From Verrucomicrobiota bacterium (lineage in GTDB: Bacteria; Verrucomicrobiota; Kiritimatiellia; UBA8416; JABMPJ01), in the NCBI GenBank assembly GCA_018648805.1, contig JABGQM010000003.1, positions 141,275 to 205,274 of the forward strand: a stretch of 64,000 nt of DNA, given 5' to 3'. Of this stretch, positions 28,394 through 36,910 are shown in pieces. How positions within the stretch are numbered: the stretch's first letter is position 1; each line of letters opens with the position of its first letter. The translations under genes and the position numbers were made by a program. The notes beneath the pieces were generated by a model, which did not search any database, was not told where the DNA came from, and saw only the letters and a program-made list of their open reading frames with translations.

Positions 28394-29512
28394 ATGGGTG
28401 TAACCAGGCAGTGGCTGCCGGTAGTGATCATGATGGGCAGCTGTGCCGTGGCACAGGCCGATCGCATCACCCTCACCAACGGCCGCCACGTGGATGGCTT
28501 GGTGGAGAGCGAGTCGCGCGACCATGTCGCCCTGCGTGTTGAGGGCGGCGTGATGCAGGTGGCGCGCCGCCGCATCAAGGCGGTACGCTACTCCCGGCCG
28601 GCCGAAGCCGCACACATCGAGCAGTTGTGGAAGCGACGCTACTTCCTCAACGACGCCTATGTGCCGCCCGGCATGACCGCCCTGGCCGATCGACTGCGCA
28701 CGCTGCAAACCGCGCGCACGCGTGCCGCGCAAGCCCTGCGCAGCCTGGAATCCGCGGCGCAGCAGGAGCGCGACCTGCGTCGTGAGCGCAACCGCCTCAC
28801 CGGCGCACTCGGCGCGGCATCCAAACGGCTGGGCACCATGGATCCGAAGCAGGATGTACACGCCTACAATACGCGGGTGAGCGAGATCAACCAGTTGCGC
28901 GCGGAGGCCACGCTCAAGCAGGATGCCCTGCAGGCCCTGCCCGAGCTGAAGCGTGGTTGGCGCAACCTGATCACACGCTACATGACATCTCTGGATCTCT
29001 TGCGCACCGATACAGCCGCGCGCCATAGCGGGGCAGGGGAGGGGAGACGCGAGGTGCAAACCTTCCTCAACCAGATGCTGGTTGAGATCGCCCACATGGT
29101 CGACGAGTTCAAAACCAGCAGCGCCGTCACCGCACGCGACCGCAGCGGCCACACCATTGCCGTGCAGATCAACGGCGCCACGCTTGGCCGCTTCGTGGTC
29201 GATACCGGTGCGGCCATCATCACCATGTCGCAGGCGTTCGCCAAGCGGGCGGGCGTGACGTGGGATGCGGAGCAGAACACAATCGATCTCGTGTTGGCCA
29301 ACGGCGACCCCGTGCAGGGCGTGGCGGTGGTACTCGACGAAGTAGCCGTCGGCAGCGTCAAGGCCCGCGGTGTAGCCGCTGTGGTTCTCAAACAGGCGCC
29401 CGATGAAGGTATTGACGGATTGCTGGGCATGAGTTTTCTGGGGCGTTTCCAGTTCAGCATGAACCCCGGCAGCGGCCACCTGACATTCACACAGTTTGAC
29501 CCGGGAGACTAG
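28394..29512 (+). CDS. Exported clan AA (retropepsin-like) aspartic protease with coiled coil
   Basis: The 372-residue protein has a signal peptide (to about AQA), an N-terminal SH3-like beta segment ('ITLTNGRHVDGLVESES'), a coiled-coil region (about 95-220) and a C-terminal retropepsin-like domain. The catalytic motif is 'FVVDTGAAIITMS' and the domain's second half reads 'GLLGMSFLGRFQFSMNP', as in the bacterial TIGR02281/gag-asp protease-like family. These enzymes dimerise, and the coiled coil may assist. It lies 2 bases upstream of rlmB and shares its transcript; a functional link is doubtful. Confidence 0.85.
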   Translation: MGVTRQWLPVVIMMGSCAVAQADRITLTNGRHVDGLVESESRDHVALRVEGGVMQVARRRIKAVRYSRPAEAAHIEQLWKRRYFLNDAYVPPGMTALADRLRTLQTARTRAAQALRSLESAAQQERDLRRERNRLTGALGAASKRLGTMDPKQDVHAYNTRVSEINQLRAEATLKQDALQALPELKRGWRNLITRYMTSLDLLRTDTAARHSGAGEGRREVQTFLNQMLVEIAHMVDEFKTSSAVTARDRSGHTIAVQINGATLGRFVVDTGAAIITMSQAFAKRAGVTWDAEQNTIDLVLANGDPVQGVAVVLDEVAVGSVKARGVAAVVLKQAPDEGIDGLLGMSFLGRFQFSMNPGSGHLTFTQFDPGD

Positions 29513-29514
29513 CA

Positions 29515-30273
29515 ATGGCGAATCGAGATTTCATCTATGGCCGGCAACCCGTACGCGAAGTATTGGCCGCGGGGAAGCGCCGCATCAGCGCCCTCTACCT
29601 GGGGGCCAATCCTCGTCCATCCCCCGAGCTGGAGGATATCCTGCGCCTGGCCGATCAGGCCGGTGTGACGCCCATGCGGGTGAAGCGGAATCGCCTCGAG
29701 CAGATGGCCGGCAACCACGGCAACCACCAGGGCGTGGCGCTTGAGGTCGGCCGCTTCAGCTACGCGGAATGGCGCGATGCACTGCCCGAGATCATCACGG
29801 ATACAACGTCGCATAATCCTATCTTTCTGATTTTGGATCGCGTTCAGGATCCGCAAAATCTCGGTTCTCTGATCCGCTCTGCTGATGCGGCGGGCGTGGC
29901 CCTGATTGTGATCCCGCGCGACCGTGCGGCCCATGTCACACCGGCCGTGGTACGGGCCTCAGCAGGGGCCAGTGAACATGCGCGCATCTGTATCGTGGCC
30001 AACCTTGTAACCTGTCTCAGGGAGCTGGCCGAAGCCGGCATCGACAGCATCGGTTTAGAGGCCGATGACGCGAGCGTCGAGCTGGCCAGCGTGAAGGTCA
30101 GTGGCGCCACCGCCGTCGTGGTCGGAAGCGAGGGCAAAGGTTTACGCCGGCTGGTGAAAGAAAACTGTACGACCCTGGCCCGTATCCCAATGCACGGCCG
30201 TGTAAACTCCTTGAATGCAGGCGTTGCCGGGGCGATTGCGCTGTATGAGGTGGCGAAGCAGTTGAAGGGGTGA
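29515..30273 (+). CDS. rlmB: 23S rRNA (guanosine-2'-O-)-methyltransferase RlmB
   Basis: The 252-residue SPOUT-class methyltransferase has an N-terminal substrate-binding domain ('FIYGRQPVREVLAAGKRRISALY') and a C-terminal knot: 'DRVQDPQNLGSLIRSADAAG', 'VVGSEGKGLRR', 'RIPMHGRVNSLNAGVAGAIALYE'. These motifs are those of RlmB/TrmH, which methylates G2251 of 23S rRNA in E. coli. GGGAG lies 7 bases before the ATG. It is preceded by a protease gene with a 2-base gap. Confidence 0.95.
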   Translation: MANRDFIYGRQPVREVLAAGKRRISALYLGANPRPSPELEDILRLADQAGVTPMRVKRNRLEQMAGNHGNHQGVALEVGRFSYAEWRDALPEIITDTTSHNPIFLILDRVQDPQNLGSLIRSADAAGVALIVIPRDRAAHVTPAVVRASAGASEHARICIVANLVTCLRELAEAGIDSIGLEADDASVELASVKVSGATAVVVGSEGKGLRRLVKENCTTLARIPMHGRVNSLNAGVAGAIALYEVAKQLKG

Positions 30274-30285
30274 AAGCAGTTCGAC

Positions 30286-30403
30286 TAAGTGTATCCGAGT
30301 AAGAGCGGCGACGAAGTGTGCGAGTAAGTGTAAGAAGCGCCCTCCACACTTCCTCGAACACTTAACCGGACACTTAACCGCCACCCTTACTCGGATACAC
30401 TTA
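30286..30403. repeat. Long nested palindrome (AAGTGTATCCGAGTAAG type)
   Basis: The outer arms at 30286-30310 and 30379-30403 are near-perfect reverse complements (TAAGTGTATCCGAGTAAG...). Inner segments ('AAGTGTGCGAGTAAGTGT' and 'ACACTTCCTCGAACACTTAA') can pair again. It fills much of the 313-base gap between the convergent rlmB and lepB genes and may act as a bidirectional terminator. The rest of the gap (30404-30586) is AT-richer and holds no gene that could be supported. Confidence 0.8.
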
Positions 30404-30586
30404 AACGCTCTCTACTTACTCAACCATCCCCACAGTTGTATTCGTGCTAAAAAGGCCCTCAAAACCAAAACGACCCAATATCTTGGGGTATCCGCATGTC
30501 CAGAGTAGACATAAGATATATTATGCGACGTGGCCTATTCTGGGCTTTGAGGGCGTTATGTGGAATGGATGGGTCGAAGATCACCT

Positions 30587-31705
30587 TTAGCGCGCGAGGC
30601 CCCAGCGCTTGGTCACAGGCCAGTAAACAATCGCGGCGGGTCCCACCAGATTGGGCTGCGGTGCGCCGCCCCAGTAGCGACCGTCCTTGCTGTTGAGCGT
30701 GTTGTCACCCAGGGCAAGGTACTCTGTCGGGCTGAGCGTAAAGGTGTCGTCGGGCGACTGAAGCACGCAGGGATCAGCCGAGCGCGCGTCCGCCAATGCA
30801 TACCCGGCATAGCCGGGCTGTCGTGAAGCAATGCGCTCGATCGAGGCCGGACTGTGGAGTGCTTCCCCATTGACCAGGACGTTGGGGGGTTGGATTGAGA
30901 TGGTTTCTCCAGGCAAGCCGACCAGCCGTTTGATGTAGTGATTGCCCGGCGGAAGTGTCGGAATATCCTTCGTGCTGAAGACCATAATCTGACCCCGTTT
31001 GGGCGGGAAGAAATTCCAGCGCAACTTGTCGACGAAGACGTGATCGCCGGCCCGCCGGATACCCGACCAGAGCAGCGTGCCGCGTGCCACGAAATCGCCC
31101 GGATGGACCCGGATCTCATGGCGGCGCGACGGGTCGCGATAGGCATCCACCGGCACCTTGTGCATCTTGCCGCCGATTGAAAAACGTTTGATGGAGGGGT
31201 CCCATTTGTCGTCCGCAAAGTGGCTGACCTTCCCGGAGGCCTTGGCACGGTACGCGTGGTAGTAATCGCCGGTTACGATCCATTTCAGGTTCTTCAGGAT
31301 CGGCCGGTCCATGAGTCCCGGCCCGTCCTGCGGCGCGGAGGTAATGCCATACAGCGAGGGCTGCATCGAGCCGGTCGGAATCTTGAACGGCTGGACAAAG
31401 TAGGTCCGAAACGCCATCGCCACAGCCACGGCCACGACGAGGATCTCGAGGTTCTCACGCAGTGAGGCAAACGACTTGGGCGGCATCACAACGGTGGCAG
31501 CCTTGACGGCCAATTCCGAGGTCCGTTCGATCTCGGCCGTGTCGCCTCCCTTCAACGCAGCGGCCAACACGTTCTCGGCAGCGAGGACCTCGGCGATGGC
31601 AGCGGGGTCGCCGATATCTTCGCGCATCTTGCGGCAGTGCTGTGCGTGATGCAGGCAGTGCCTGGCGGTCTTGCGAATCTTGCGTCGTTTCAATAGTGCC
31701 ATCAT
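30587..31705 (-). CDS. lepB: Signal peptidase I
   Basis: The 372-residue protein is type I signal peptidase. A transmembrane helix (about 88-106) is followed by box B 'KIPTGSMQPSL' with the catalytic Ser, box D 'YIKRLVGLPGETI' with the general-base Lys, and box E 'ALGDNTLNSKDGRYWG'. An 85-residue cytoplasmic helical extension precedes the anchor, longer than usual. It lies 11 bases downstream of lepA, reproducing the classic lepA-lepB pair. Its ATG-ATG start has no strong ribosome-binding site, so coupling to lepA is likely. Confidence 0.96.
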   Translation of the reverse strand: MMALLKRRKIRKTARHCLHHAQHCRKMREDIGDPAAIAEVLAAENVLAAALKGGDTAEIERTSELAVKAATVVMPPKSFASLRENLEILVVAVAVAMAFRTYFVQPFKIPTGSMQPSLYGITSAPQDGPGLMDRPILKNLKWIVTGDYYHAYRAKASGKVSHFADDKWDPSIKRFSIGGKMHKVPVDAYRDPSRRHEIRVHPGDFVARGTLLWSGIRRAGDHVFVDKLRWNFFPPKRGQIMVFSTKDIPTLPPGNHYIKRLVGLPGETISIQPPNVLVNGEALHSPASIERIASRQPGYAGYALADARSADPCVLQSPDDTFTLSPTEYLALGDNTLNSKDGRYWGGAPQPNLVGPAAIVYWPVTKRWGLAR

Positions 31706-31716
31706 GAGCTGTTGCC

Positions 31717-33525
31717 CTATCCGTTCTTGAGTACGGCCACGAATGCCTTCTGCGGCACGCTTACGCTGCCGAACTGCTTCATGCGCTTCTTGCCCTTCTT
31801 CTGCTTGTCGAGCAGCTTGCGCTTGCGGGTGACATCCCCGCCGTACAGCTTGGCGGTTACATCTTTGCGGAAGGCACGAATGGTCTCACGCGCAATGATG
31901 CTTCCCCCCAGGGTCGCCTGCACGGGCACGGAGAACATGTGCGGCGGAATCTCATCCTTCAGCGCTTTGCAGATCAGGCGTCCGCGATAGATCGCACGGG
32001 ACTCATGAACCAGCGAAGAGAACGCGTCAATGACCTCGCTGTTGAGCAGGATATCCATCTTGACGATCGGGCTGACTTGGTAGCCGGCGTACTCGTAATC
32101 CATCGAGGCATAGCCGCGACTGACGCTCTTGAGGTGATCATGGAAATCGGTCAGGATCTCGTTGAGCGGCAGCATACAGGTCATCATGACGCGCTGCGTA
32201 TCGAGCGACTCGGTCTTCTCGCATTCACCGCGTCGCTCCATAACCAGGCGCATGATGTCGCCGATGTGTTCGTTTTGCGAAATGATGAAGGCCTTGATCA
32301 GGGGCTCCTCGATCTGCGCAATGCGCGACCGATCGGGCAAGTGGATCGGATTGTCCACCGTCATGAGCTCACCGTTGCGCAGCATGACCCGGTAGATCAC
32401 CGAGGGATGCGTGCTGATGATATCCAGATCGAACTCCCGCCGCAAACGCTCCTGGATGATCTCCATGTGGAGCAGACCCAGAAATCCACAGCGAAACCCA
32501 AACCCCAGCGCGGTGGACGACTCAGGATGATACGTAAAGGAGCAGTCGTTCAGGCTGAGCTTCTCAAGACTCTGACGGAACTTATCGAAATCAGCCGTAT
32601 CGACTGGGTAGATCCCGGTGAAGACCATCGGCTTGACCTCTTTGAATCCCTCCAGCTTCTCGGTCGCCGTACGCTTGGAGGTGGTGACGGTATCGCCCAC
32701 CTTGATCTCGGAAACATCCTTGAGAGTCCCGATGGCATAGCCGACACCGCCGGCCTTGAGCGTCTTGATGGGCACGGGGCCTGGCTCGAAGACGCCCACC
32801 TCCTTCAACTCGGTTTCAACGCCACTGGCCATGAAGCGCATACGGTCACCGATCTTAAGGGAGCCGTCGACCACACGCAGATAGGCCACCACGCCACGGA
32901 ATTTGTCGTAGTGGGAGTCGAATACCAGGGCGCGTACCCCGTTTGTCTTGCCTTCCGCATCGCCCTGCGGCGGCGGAACCTTTTGAACAATGGCCTCTAG
33001 AATGGCACCCACCCCCTCCCCCGTCTTGGCACTGACGGGATAGGCCTCGTCACTCTCGATCGCAAGGACATCCTCGATCTGACGCCTGGCGGTAGGAATA
33101 TCGGCACTGGGCAGATCGATCTTATTGATTACGGGAATAATCTCAAGTCCGTGATCCATCGCCAGGTAGGTGTTGGCCACGGTCTGGGCTTCCACGCCCT
33201 GGGCCGCATCCACGATCAGGAGCGCCCCTTCACAGGCGGCCATGCTGCGCGACACCTCGTAGGCGAAGTCCACGTGTCCCGGGGTATCGATCAGGTTGAG
33301 TTCATACTCCTCGCCGTCTTCGGCACAGTAGGTCATCGTCACCGGGTGCGACTTGATCGTGATGCCGCGTTCGCGCTCGAGATCCATGTCGTCGAGCATC
33401 TGGTCGCGGAACCCGCGATCATCGACCGTCTGGGTCTGCTGCATCATGCGGTCGGCAAGGGTGGACTTCCCGTGATCGATGTGGGCAATGATACAGAAAT
33501 TGCGTATATGGTCGAGATCTGGCAT
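31717..33525 (-). CDS. lepA: Elongation factor 4 (LepA) GTPase
   Basis: The 602-residue translational GTPase has G1 'AHIDHGKST', G3 'DTPGHVDF', G4 'NKID' and the LepA-specific C-terminal domain ('ETIRAFRKDVTAKLYGGDVTRKRKLLDKQK'). EF4 acts on stalled or stressed ribosomes. The start at 33525 gives MPDLDHIRNF, the family N-terminus. It begins one base after the rpe stop and continues into lepB. Confidence 0.98.
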   Translation of the reverse strand: MPDLDHIRNFCIIAHIDHGKSTLADRMMQQTQTVDDRGFRDQMLDDMDLERERGITIKSHPVTMTYCAEDGEEYELNLIDTPGHVDFAYEVSRSMAACEGALLIVDAAQGVEAQTVANTYLAMDHGLEIIPVINKIDLPSADIPTARRQIEDVLAIESDEAYPVSAKTGEGVGAILEAIVQKVPPPQGDAEGKTNGVRALVFDSHYDKFRGVVAYLRVVDGSLKIGDRMRFMASGVETELKEVGVFEPGPVPIKTLKAGGVGYAIGTLKDVSEIKVGDTVTTSKRTATEKLEGFKEVKPMVFTGIYPVDTADFDKFRQSLEKLSLNDCSFTYHPESSTALGFGFRCGFLGLLHMEIIQERLRREFDLDIISTHPSVIYRVMLRNGELMTVDNPIHLPDRSRIAQIEEPLIKAFIISQNEHIGDIMRLVMERRGECEKTESLDTQRVMMTCMLPLNEILTDFHDHLKSVSRGYASMDYEYAGYQVSPIVKMDILLNSEVIDAFSSLVHESRAIYRGRLICKALKDEIPPHMFSVPVQATLGGSIIARETIRAFRKDVTAKLYGGDVTRKRKLLDKQKKGKKRMKQFGSVSVPQKAFVAVLKNG

Positions 33526-33526
33526 A

Positions 33527-34201
33527 TCAGGACACAAACGCCTCGCAAGCACCGCGCCGCATGCGCTCAATGGCCTGCTTCATATCGGGGTCGCCGTAGA
33601 GCGACGTCCCGGCCACAAAGAGATTGGCGCCGGCGCGTGCACACGCCGCGGCGGTTTCATCGGTGATGCCGCCATCCACCATGATATCAAGGTCGGCCTG
33701 GTCGTTCTGGTTGGCCGCATCGCGCAGGGACCGAATCTTGGGCAAGACCTCGCTGATGAATGACTGGCCGCCATAGCCGGGGTGCACCGTCATACAGAGC
33801 ACTTCCTCGACCGTATCCAGCACCGGAAAGATCATCTGGGCCGGCGTGTCGGGATTGACCGTAATGCCGGCCCGCACGCCCTGCTCGTGAATGCGGTGCA
33901 GGGCTTTGGGCACATCGCACTCGGCCTCGATATGGATCAGCAGCGAATCGGCCCCGGCCTCAATGAAGTTGATCAGGTACTGGTCGGGGCGCGTCATCAT
34001 CAGGTGCACGCTGAGCGGGATATGGAGCGCATCCTTGCACATGCGGACGACATCCGGGCCCATGCTAAGGTTCGGCACAAAATGGGCGTCCATGATATCG
34101 AGATGCAGCGAATCGGCCCCCTCGCTCTCGGCGCGCAGCGCCTCGGCGCGCAGACAGCCGAAGTCGGCGGCCAGCAGGGATGGAAGGATCTGGATTTGCA
34201 T
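33527..34201 (-). CDS. rpe: Ribulose-phosphate 3-epimerase
   Basis: The 224-residue TIM-barrel enzyme interconverts ribulose-5-P and xylulose-5-P in the pentose phosphate pathway. Visible signatures are 'ILPSLLAADFG', 'LHLDIMDAHFVPN' (metal site), 'VHLMMTRPD', 'MTVHPGYGGQSF' and 'DIMVDGGI'. It is full length and complete. It sits between truA (18-base gap) and lepA (1-base gap). Confidence 0.97.
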   Translation of the reverse strand: MQIQILPSLLAADFGCLRAEALRAESEGADSLHLDIMDAHFVPNLSMGPDVVRMCKDALHIPLSVHLMMTRPDQYLINFIEAGADSLLIHIEAECDVPKALHRIHEQGVRAGITVNPDTPAQMIFPVLDTVEEVLCMTVHPGYGGQSFISEVLPKIRSLRDAANQNDQADLDIMVDGGITDETAAACARAGANLFVAGTSLYGDPDMKQAIERMRRGACEAFVS

Positions 34202-34219
34202 GGGCGGGACTATGCCAGA

Positions 34220-34957
34220 TCAGTAGGTCACGTGCCAGAGAAAAAGGCCTTCGGGTGGCGCCGTCGGCACGCGTGCGGTCCGTTGCCCGGAGGTCAGGAT
34301 GTCGTGGGCGACCCCGGGTTCGACCGCCCCCTCCCCCACCCTGATCAGAAAGCCGGCCAGGCTGCGCACCATCTTGTAGAGAAAACCCTCGCCGGCGGCA
34401 ATGATCGTGATATCGGCCCCGTGCTTACGTACCTCGAGCCGGTCGAGACGGCGCACGGTGCTTTCGACGTGCCGTTTGGGATTGGCGGCGAACGCGGCGA
34501 AATCGTTCCGACCGACAAGCAGGTCGGCCGCCTGCTGCATGGCGACCGCATCGAGTGGATCGCGCACATGGGTGCAGTACAGCCGCTTAACCGGCGGCAG
34601 CACGGCGCCGTTCCAGATGAAATAGCGATACTCTTTGATGCGCACGCTGTGGCGCGCATGAAAGTCGTGTGCCACGACGGCCACGCGCACAATGCGAATG
34701 TCAGGCGGCATCAGGGCGTTCAGCGCGGCGAGAAGTCGGGGCGGCGCCCAGGGCCGCTCAAGATCCACATGCGCCACTTGGCAGCGCGCATGCACGCCCT
34801 GGTCAGTGCGGCCACTGCCATGCAGTTTGACCGGTCCACCCCCCAGCGTCTGCAGAGCCGTTTGGATGACCGCCTGCACCGCCAGCCCGTTGGGTTGAAT
34901 CTGCCAGCCGACATAGGCCGTGCCGTCATAACTGATATCAAGGCGATAGCGTTGCAT
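34220..34957 (-). CDS. truA: tRNA pseudouridine(38-40) synthase TruA
   Basis: The 245-residue protein modifies uridines 38-40 in the anticodon stem. The N-terminus 'YRLDISYDGTAYVGWQIQPNG' and the catalytic motif 'GSGRTDQGVHARCQVAH' (catalytic Asp in RTD) are diagnostic, as is 'FLYKMVRSLAGFLIRVGEG' near the end. It is part of the minus-strand housekeeping run. The 41-base gap to ruvX is GC-rich and could form a small hairpin. Confidence 0.97.
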   Translation of the reverse strand: MQRYRLDISYDGTAYVGWQIQPNGLAVQAVIQTALQTLGGGPVKLHGSGRTDQGVHARCQVAHVDLERPWAPPRLLAALNALMPPDIRIVRVAVVAHDFHARHSVRIKEYRYFIWNGAVLPPVKRLYCTHVRDPLDAVAMQQAADLLVGRNDFAAFAANPKRHVESTVRRLDRLEVRKHGADITIIAAGEGFLYKMVRSLAGFLIRVGEGAVEPGVAHDILTSGQRTARVPTAPPEGLFLWHVTY

Positions 34958-34998
34958 GTCTCTGCCGGTTGCCGGGCGGCCCGCCCGGAGGTCGGGCC

Positions 34999-35448
34999 CT
35001 ACCCGGGATAGTCGTCGAACTCGGGAAATTCAATGGGGTCGGAATGCGCATCCAGCCAATTCTGGAGAATGGACTGGGCGGCCATCTTGTCGATCACGCG
35101 CTTACGCTTCATGCGGCTGACATCGGCCTCGATAAGAACACGCTCGGCTTCCTGGCTGCTCAGCCGCTCATCCCACGTCTCAATCGGAACATCGATCACG
35201 GCGGCCAGCTTCGTGACGAAACGCTCCACCGCCTCCACCATCGGCCCGCGGCTGCCGTCCATATTAAGTGGAAGTCCTACCACGACACGCCCGGCTTCCC
35301 GCTCGGAGACCGCGGCCGCCACACCCGCCACGGCATCCGCTACCGAGCGGACGTGCAACGTCTCGCGCCCCGTGGCAATCATACCCAGCTCGTCGCTGAC
35401 GGCAATGCCGATACGAACCGTCCCGTAATCAATTCCAAGTGTACGCAT
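34999..35448 (-). CDS. ruvX: Putative pre-16S rRNA nuclease / Holliday junction resolvase-like (YqgF)
   Basis: The 149-residue RNase H-fold protein has 'LGIDYGTVRIGIAVSDE' with the first catalytic Asp, 'VVVGLPLNMDGS', and 'WDERLSSQEAERVL' with the second acidic group. It is the usual length for YqgF/RuvX. In E. coli the protein matures 16S rRNA 5' ends. It starts 4 bases after the small export protein gene. Confidence 0.95.
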   Translation of the reverse strand: MRTLGIDYGTVRIGIAVSDELGMIATGRETLHVRSVADAVAGVAAAVSEREAGRVVVGLPLNMDGSRGPMVEAVERFVTKLAAVIDVPIETWDERLSSQEAERVLIEADVSRMKRKRVIDKMAAQSILQNWLDAHSDPIEFPEFDDYPG

Positions 35449-35452
35449 CGCC

Positions 35453-35971
35453 TTAGTGCTTCTGTTTGAGGAAAAGCTTGGCCCACAGACTGTCGTCGCC
35501 GACGGCGCCGTGCAGGATCGCGAGACAGAGGGCGGTTACGGCCACGGCGGCGATGAGGACCCCGATCACGTTGGCAATCGCAAACTTACGTTTGTCGAGG
35601 CCCAGCAGGTACGACCCGAAGGCGCCGGTGTAGACACCCGAGCCGGGAAGCGGAATGCCGATGAAGAGTGCGACGCCGAACTCGCCGTATTTCTCGACAT
35701 AGGGGTGAATCTTGTGCTGCGTCTTCTCCAGGATGGGCCAGATTGTGCGTTCAAACCAGCCCCAACGCCGGATAAAGGTAAAGGCCGGTCCCATGATCGC
35801 GAAAACAATCCAGCCCAGAATGATGTTGGCGATGATACAGATCACCGCGACCATCGGCCAGGAGAGCGTGCCCTGTATGTCGCTGTTAAAAATGCCAACT
35901 GGAATCGAGGCGCGCAGCTCCAGCGCCGGAATGAGTGTAATTGCCGTCAGAATGGCGATCGCCTTTATCAC
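35453..35971 (-). CDS. Small multidrug export protein family (PF06695-like)
   Basis: The 172-residue membrane protein has about five helices. The N-terminal 'ITLIPALELRASIPVGI' and central 'ALFIGIPLPGSGVYTGAFGSYLLGL' are hallmarks of the COG2426 'small multidrug export' family, whose true substrate is not established. The ATG overlaps the GT2 stop by 4 bases, and ruvX follows after 4 bases, so it is embedded in the operon. Confidence 0.88.
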   Translation of the reverse strand: MIKAIAILTAITLIPALELRASIPVGIFNSDIQGTLSWPMVAVICIIANIILGWIVFAIMGPAFTFIRRWGWFERTIWPILEKTQHKIHPYVEKYGEFGVALFIGIPLPGSGVYTGAFGSYLLGLDKRKFAIANVIGVLIAAVAVTALCLAILHGAVGDDSLWAKLFLKQKH

Positions 35972-36672
35972 GTCGTTGCCCCCTTATTGCCCTTGTGATG
36001 TTTCAACATACTGAAAAATGTGATCGTATCGCGCACCGGCCGGATCTTACTGCACTCGTCGCCGTAGATGATGCGGGTCGGGGCCGAGGCAATCGACTCG
36101 CCGGCCTCGGAAAGGTCAAGCAACACCTCTGACTCGGCCGCAAAGCCTTCCGATACCGTGGCCAGCAGAATGGGCAGCACCTCGCGTCCGTACAGCCGGT
36201 AGCCGTTCTGGGTGTCCGGCACGTGCTGGCCCATGCGCCGGCTGAGCAGTCCGCTCATGAAGCGGTTGGTCAGCCGCCGCACCAGCGGCATCGTTTTGGG
36301 ATCCGCCATGCGGTTGCCCACCACGACCCGCGCCCCACTGCGGCGGTAGGCCTCCAGAAAGCCGGGCAGATCCTCGGGCGCATGCTGTCCATCACCATCC
36401 ATCGTCACCACGCAGTCGTAGCCGGCCTGCATGACATGCTGGAAACCGGTCTTCAACGCGACCCCCTTGCCCATGTTGCGCTCGTGCGGCACCACGATGG
36501 CCCCGGCCGCCTCGGCCTCGGCCGCGGTGCCGTCACTGGATCCGTCATCCACGACGACCACATCGCTACAGAAGGGCTGCGCCGCCTTGACAGTGTCGCC
36601 AATACGCCCCCCCTCCTGGTAGGCCGGAAGCAGCACGCACCAGCGCAGATCATCATCATTGTCGTCCGTCAT
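35968..36672 (-). CDS. Glycosyltransferase family 2 (dolichol-phosphate-mannose synthase-like)
   Basis: The 234-residue GT-A protein has 'LLPAYQEGGRIGDTV', 'VVVVDDGSSDGTAAEAE', 'NMGKGVALKTGF' and the metal-binding 'VTMDGDGQHAPEDL', the pattern of DPM1/polyprenyl-phosphate glycosyltransferases. No C-terminal membrane helices are present. The start at 36672 (MTDDND) was chosen because longer starts lie inside the palindromic repeat. It heads the GT2-export-ruvX-truA-rpe-lepA-lepB run. Confidence 0.9.
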   Translation of the reverse strand: MTDDNDDDLRWCVLLPAYQEGGRIGDTVKAAQPFCSDVVVVDDGSSDGTAAEAEAAGAIVVPHERNMGKGVALKTGFQHVMQAGYDCVVTMDGDGQHAPEDLPGFLEAYRRSGARVVVGNRMADPKTMPLVRRLTNRFMSGLLSRRMGQHVPDTQNGYRLYGREVLPILLATVSEGFAAESEVLLDLSEAGESIASAPTRIIYGDECSKIRPVRDTITFFSMLKHHKGNKGATT

Positions 36673-36679
36673 AGTTGGA

Positions 36680-36908
36680 CCCCATCCGAAAAAGTATACG
36701 ATCTCCGGGAGAGTTGAATATCCAATATCCAACACTCAAATCCAATGTCCAAGGGGGGATTCTTCTGCCGGACCTCACGCAACCTTCTGCAATTCTCTTG
36801 TGTATCGTTCAATGTCTTTCCTTGGATATTGGATATTCCTTGTTGGACATTGGATAGTCTCCCCTCTGTCAGTACTTCTGTATCCTCAACCCTTTTCGGA
36901 TGGGATCT
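36680..36908. repeat. Dispersed palindromic element (copy D), with outer inverted ends
   Basis: This is the most complete copy. The outer ends CCCATCCGAAAA (from 36682) and CCCTTTTCGGATGGGATC (36891-36908) are inverted repeats. The inner arms are 'TGAATATCCAATATCCAACA' (from 36714) and '...TATTGGATATTCCTTGTTGG' (36825-36844). The core resembles copy B: 'CACTCAAATCCAAT(G/T)TCCAAGG' is shared. It lies between nadA and the GT2 gene. Confidence 0.85.
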
Positions 36909-36910
36909 AG

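Noticed and set aside
30496..30696. Possible 66-residue gene between rlmB and lepB
   Set aside because: No ribosome-binding site, overlaps the 3' end of lepB on the other strand, and the translation has no recognisable features.
36675..36857. Short frames translating to hydrophobic 'LDIGYSLLDIG' peptides
   Set aside because: They are translations of the palindromic repeat and recur wherever it occurs; not genes.
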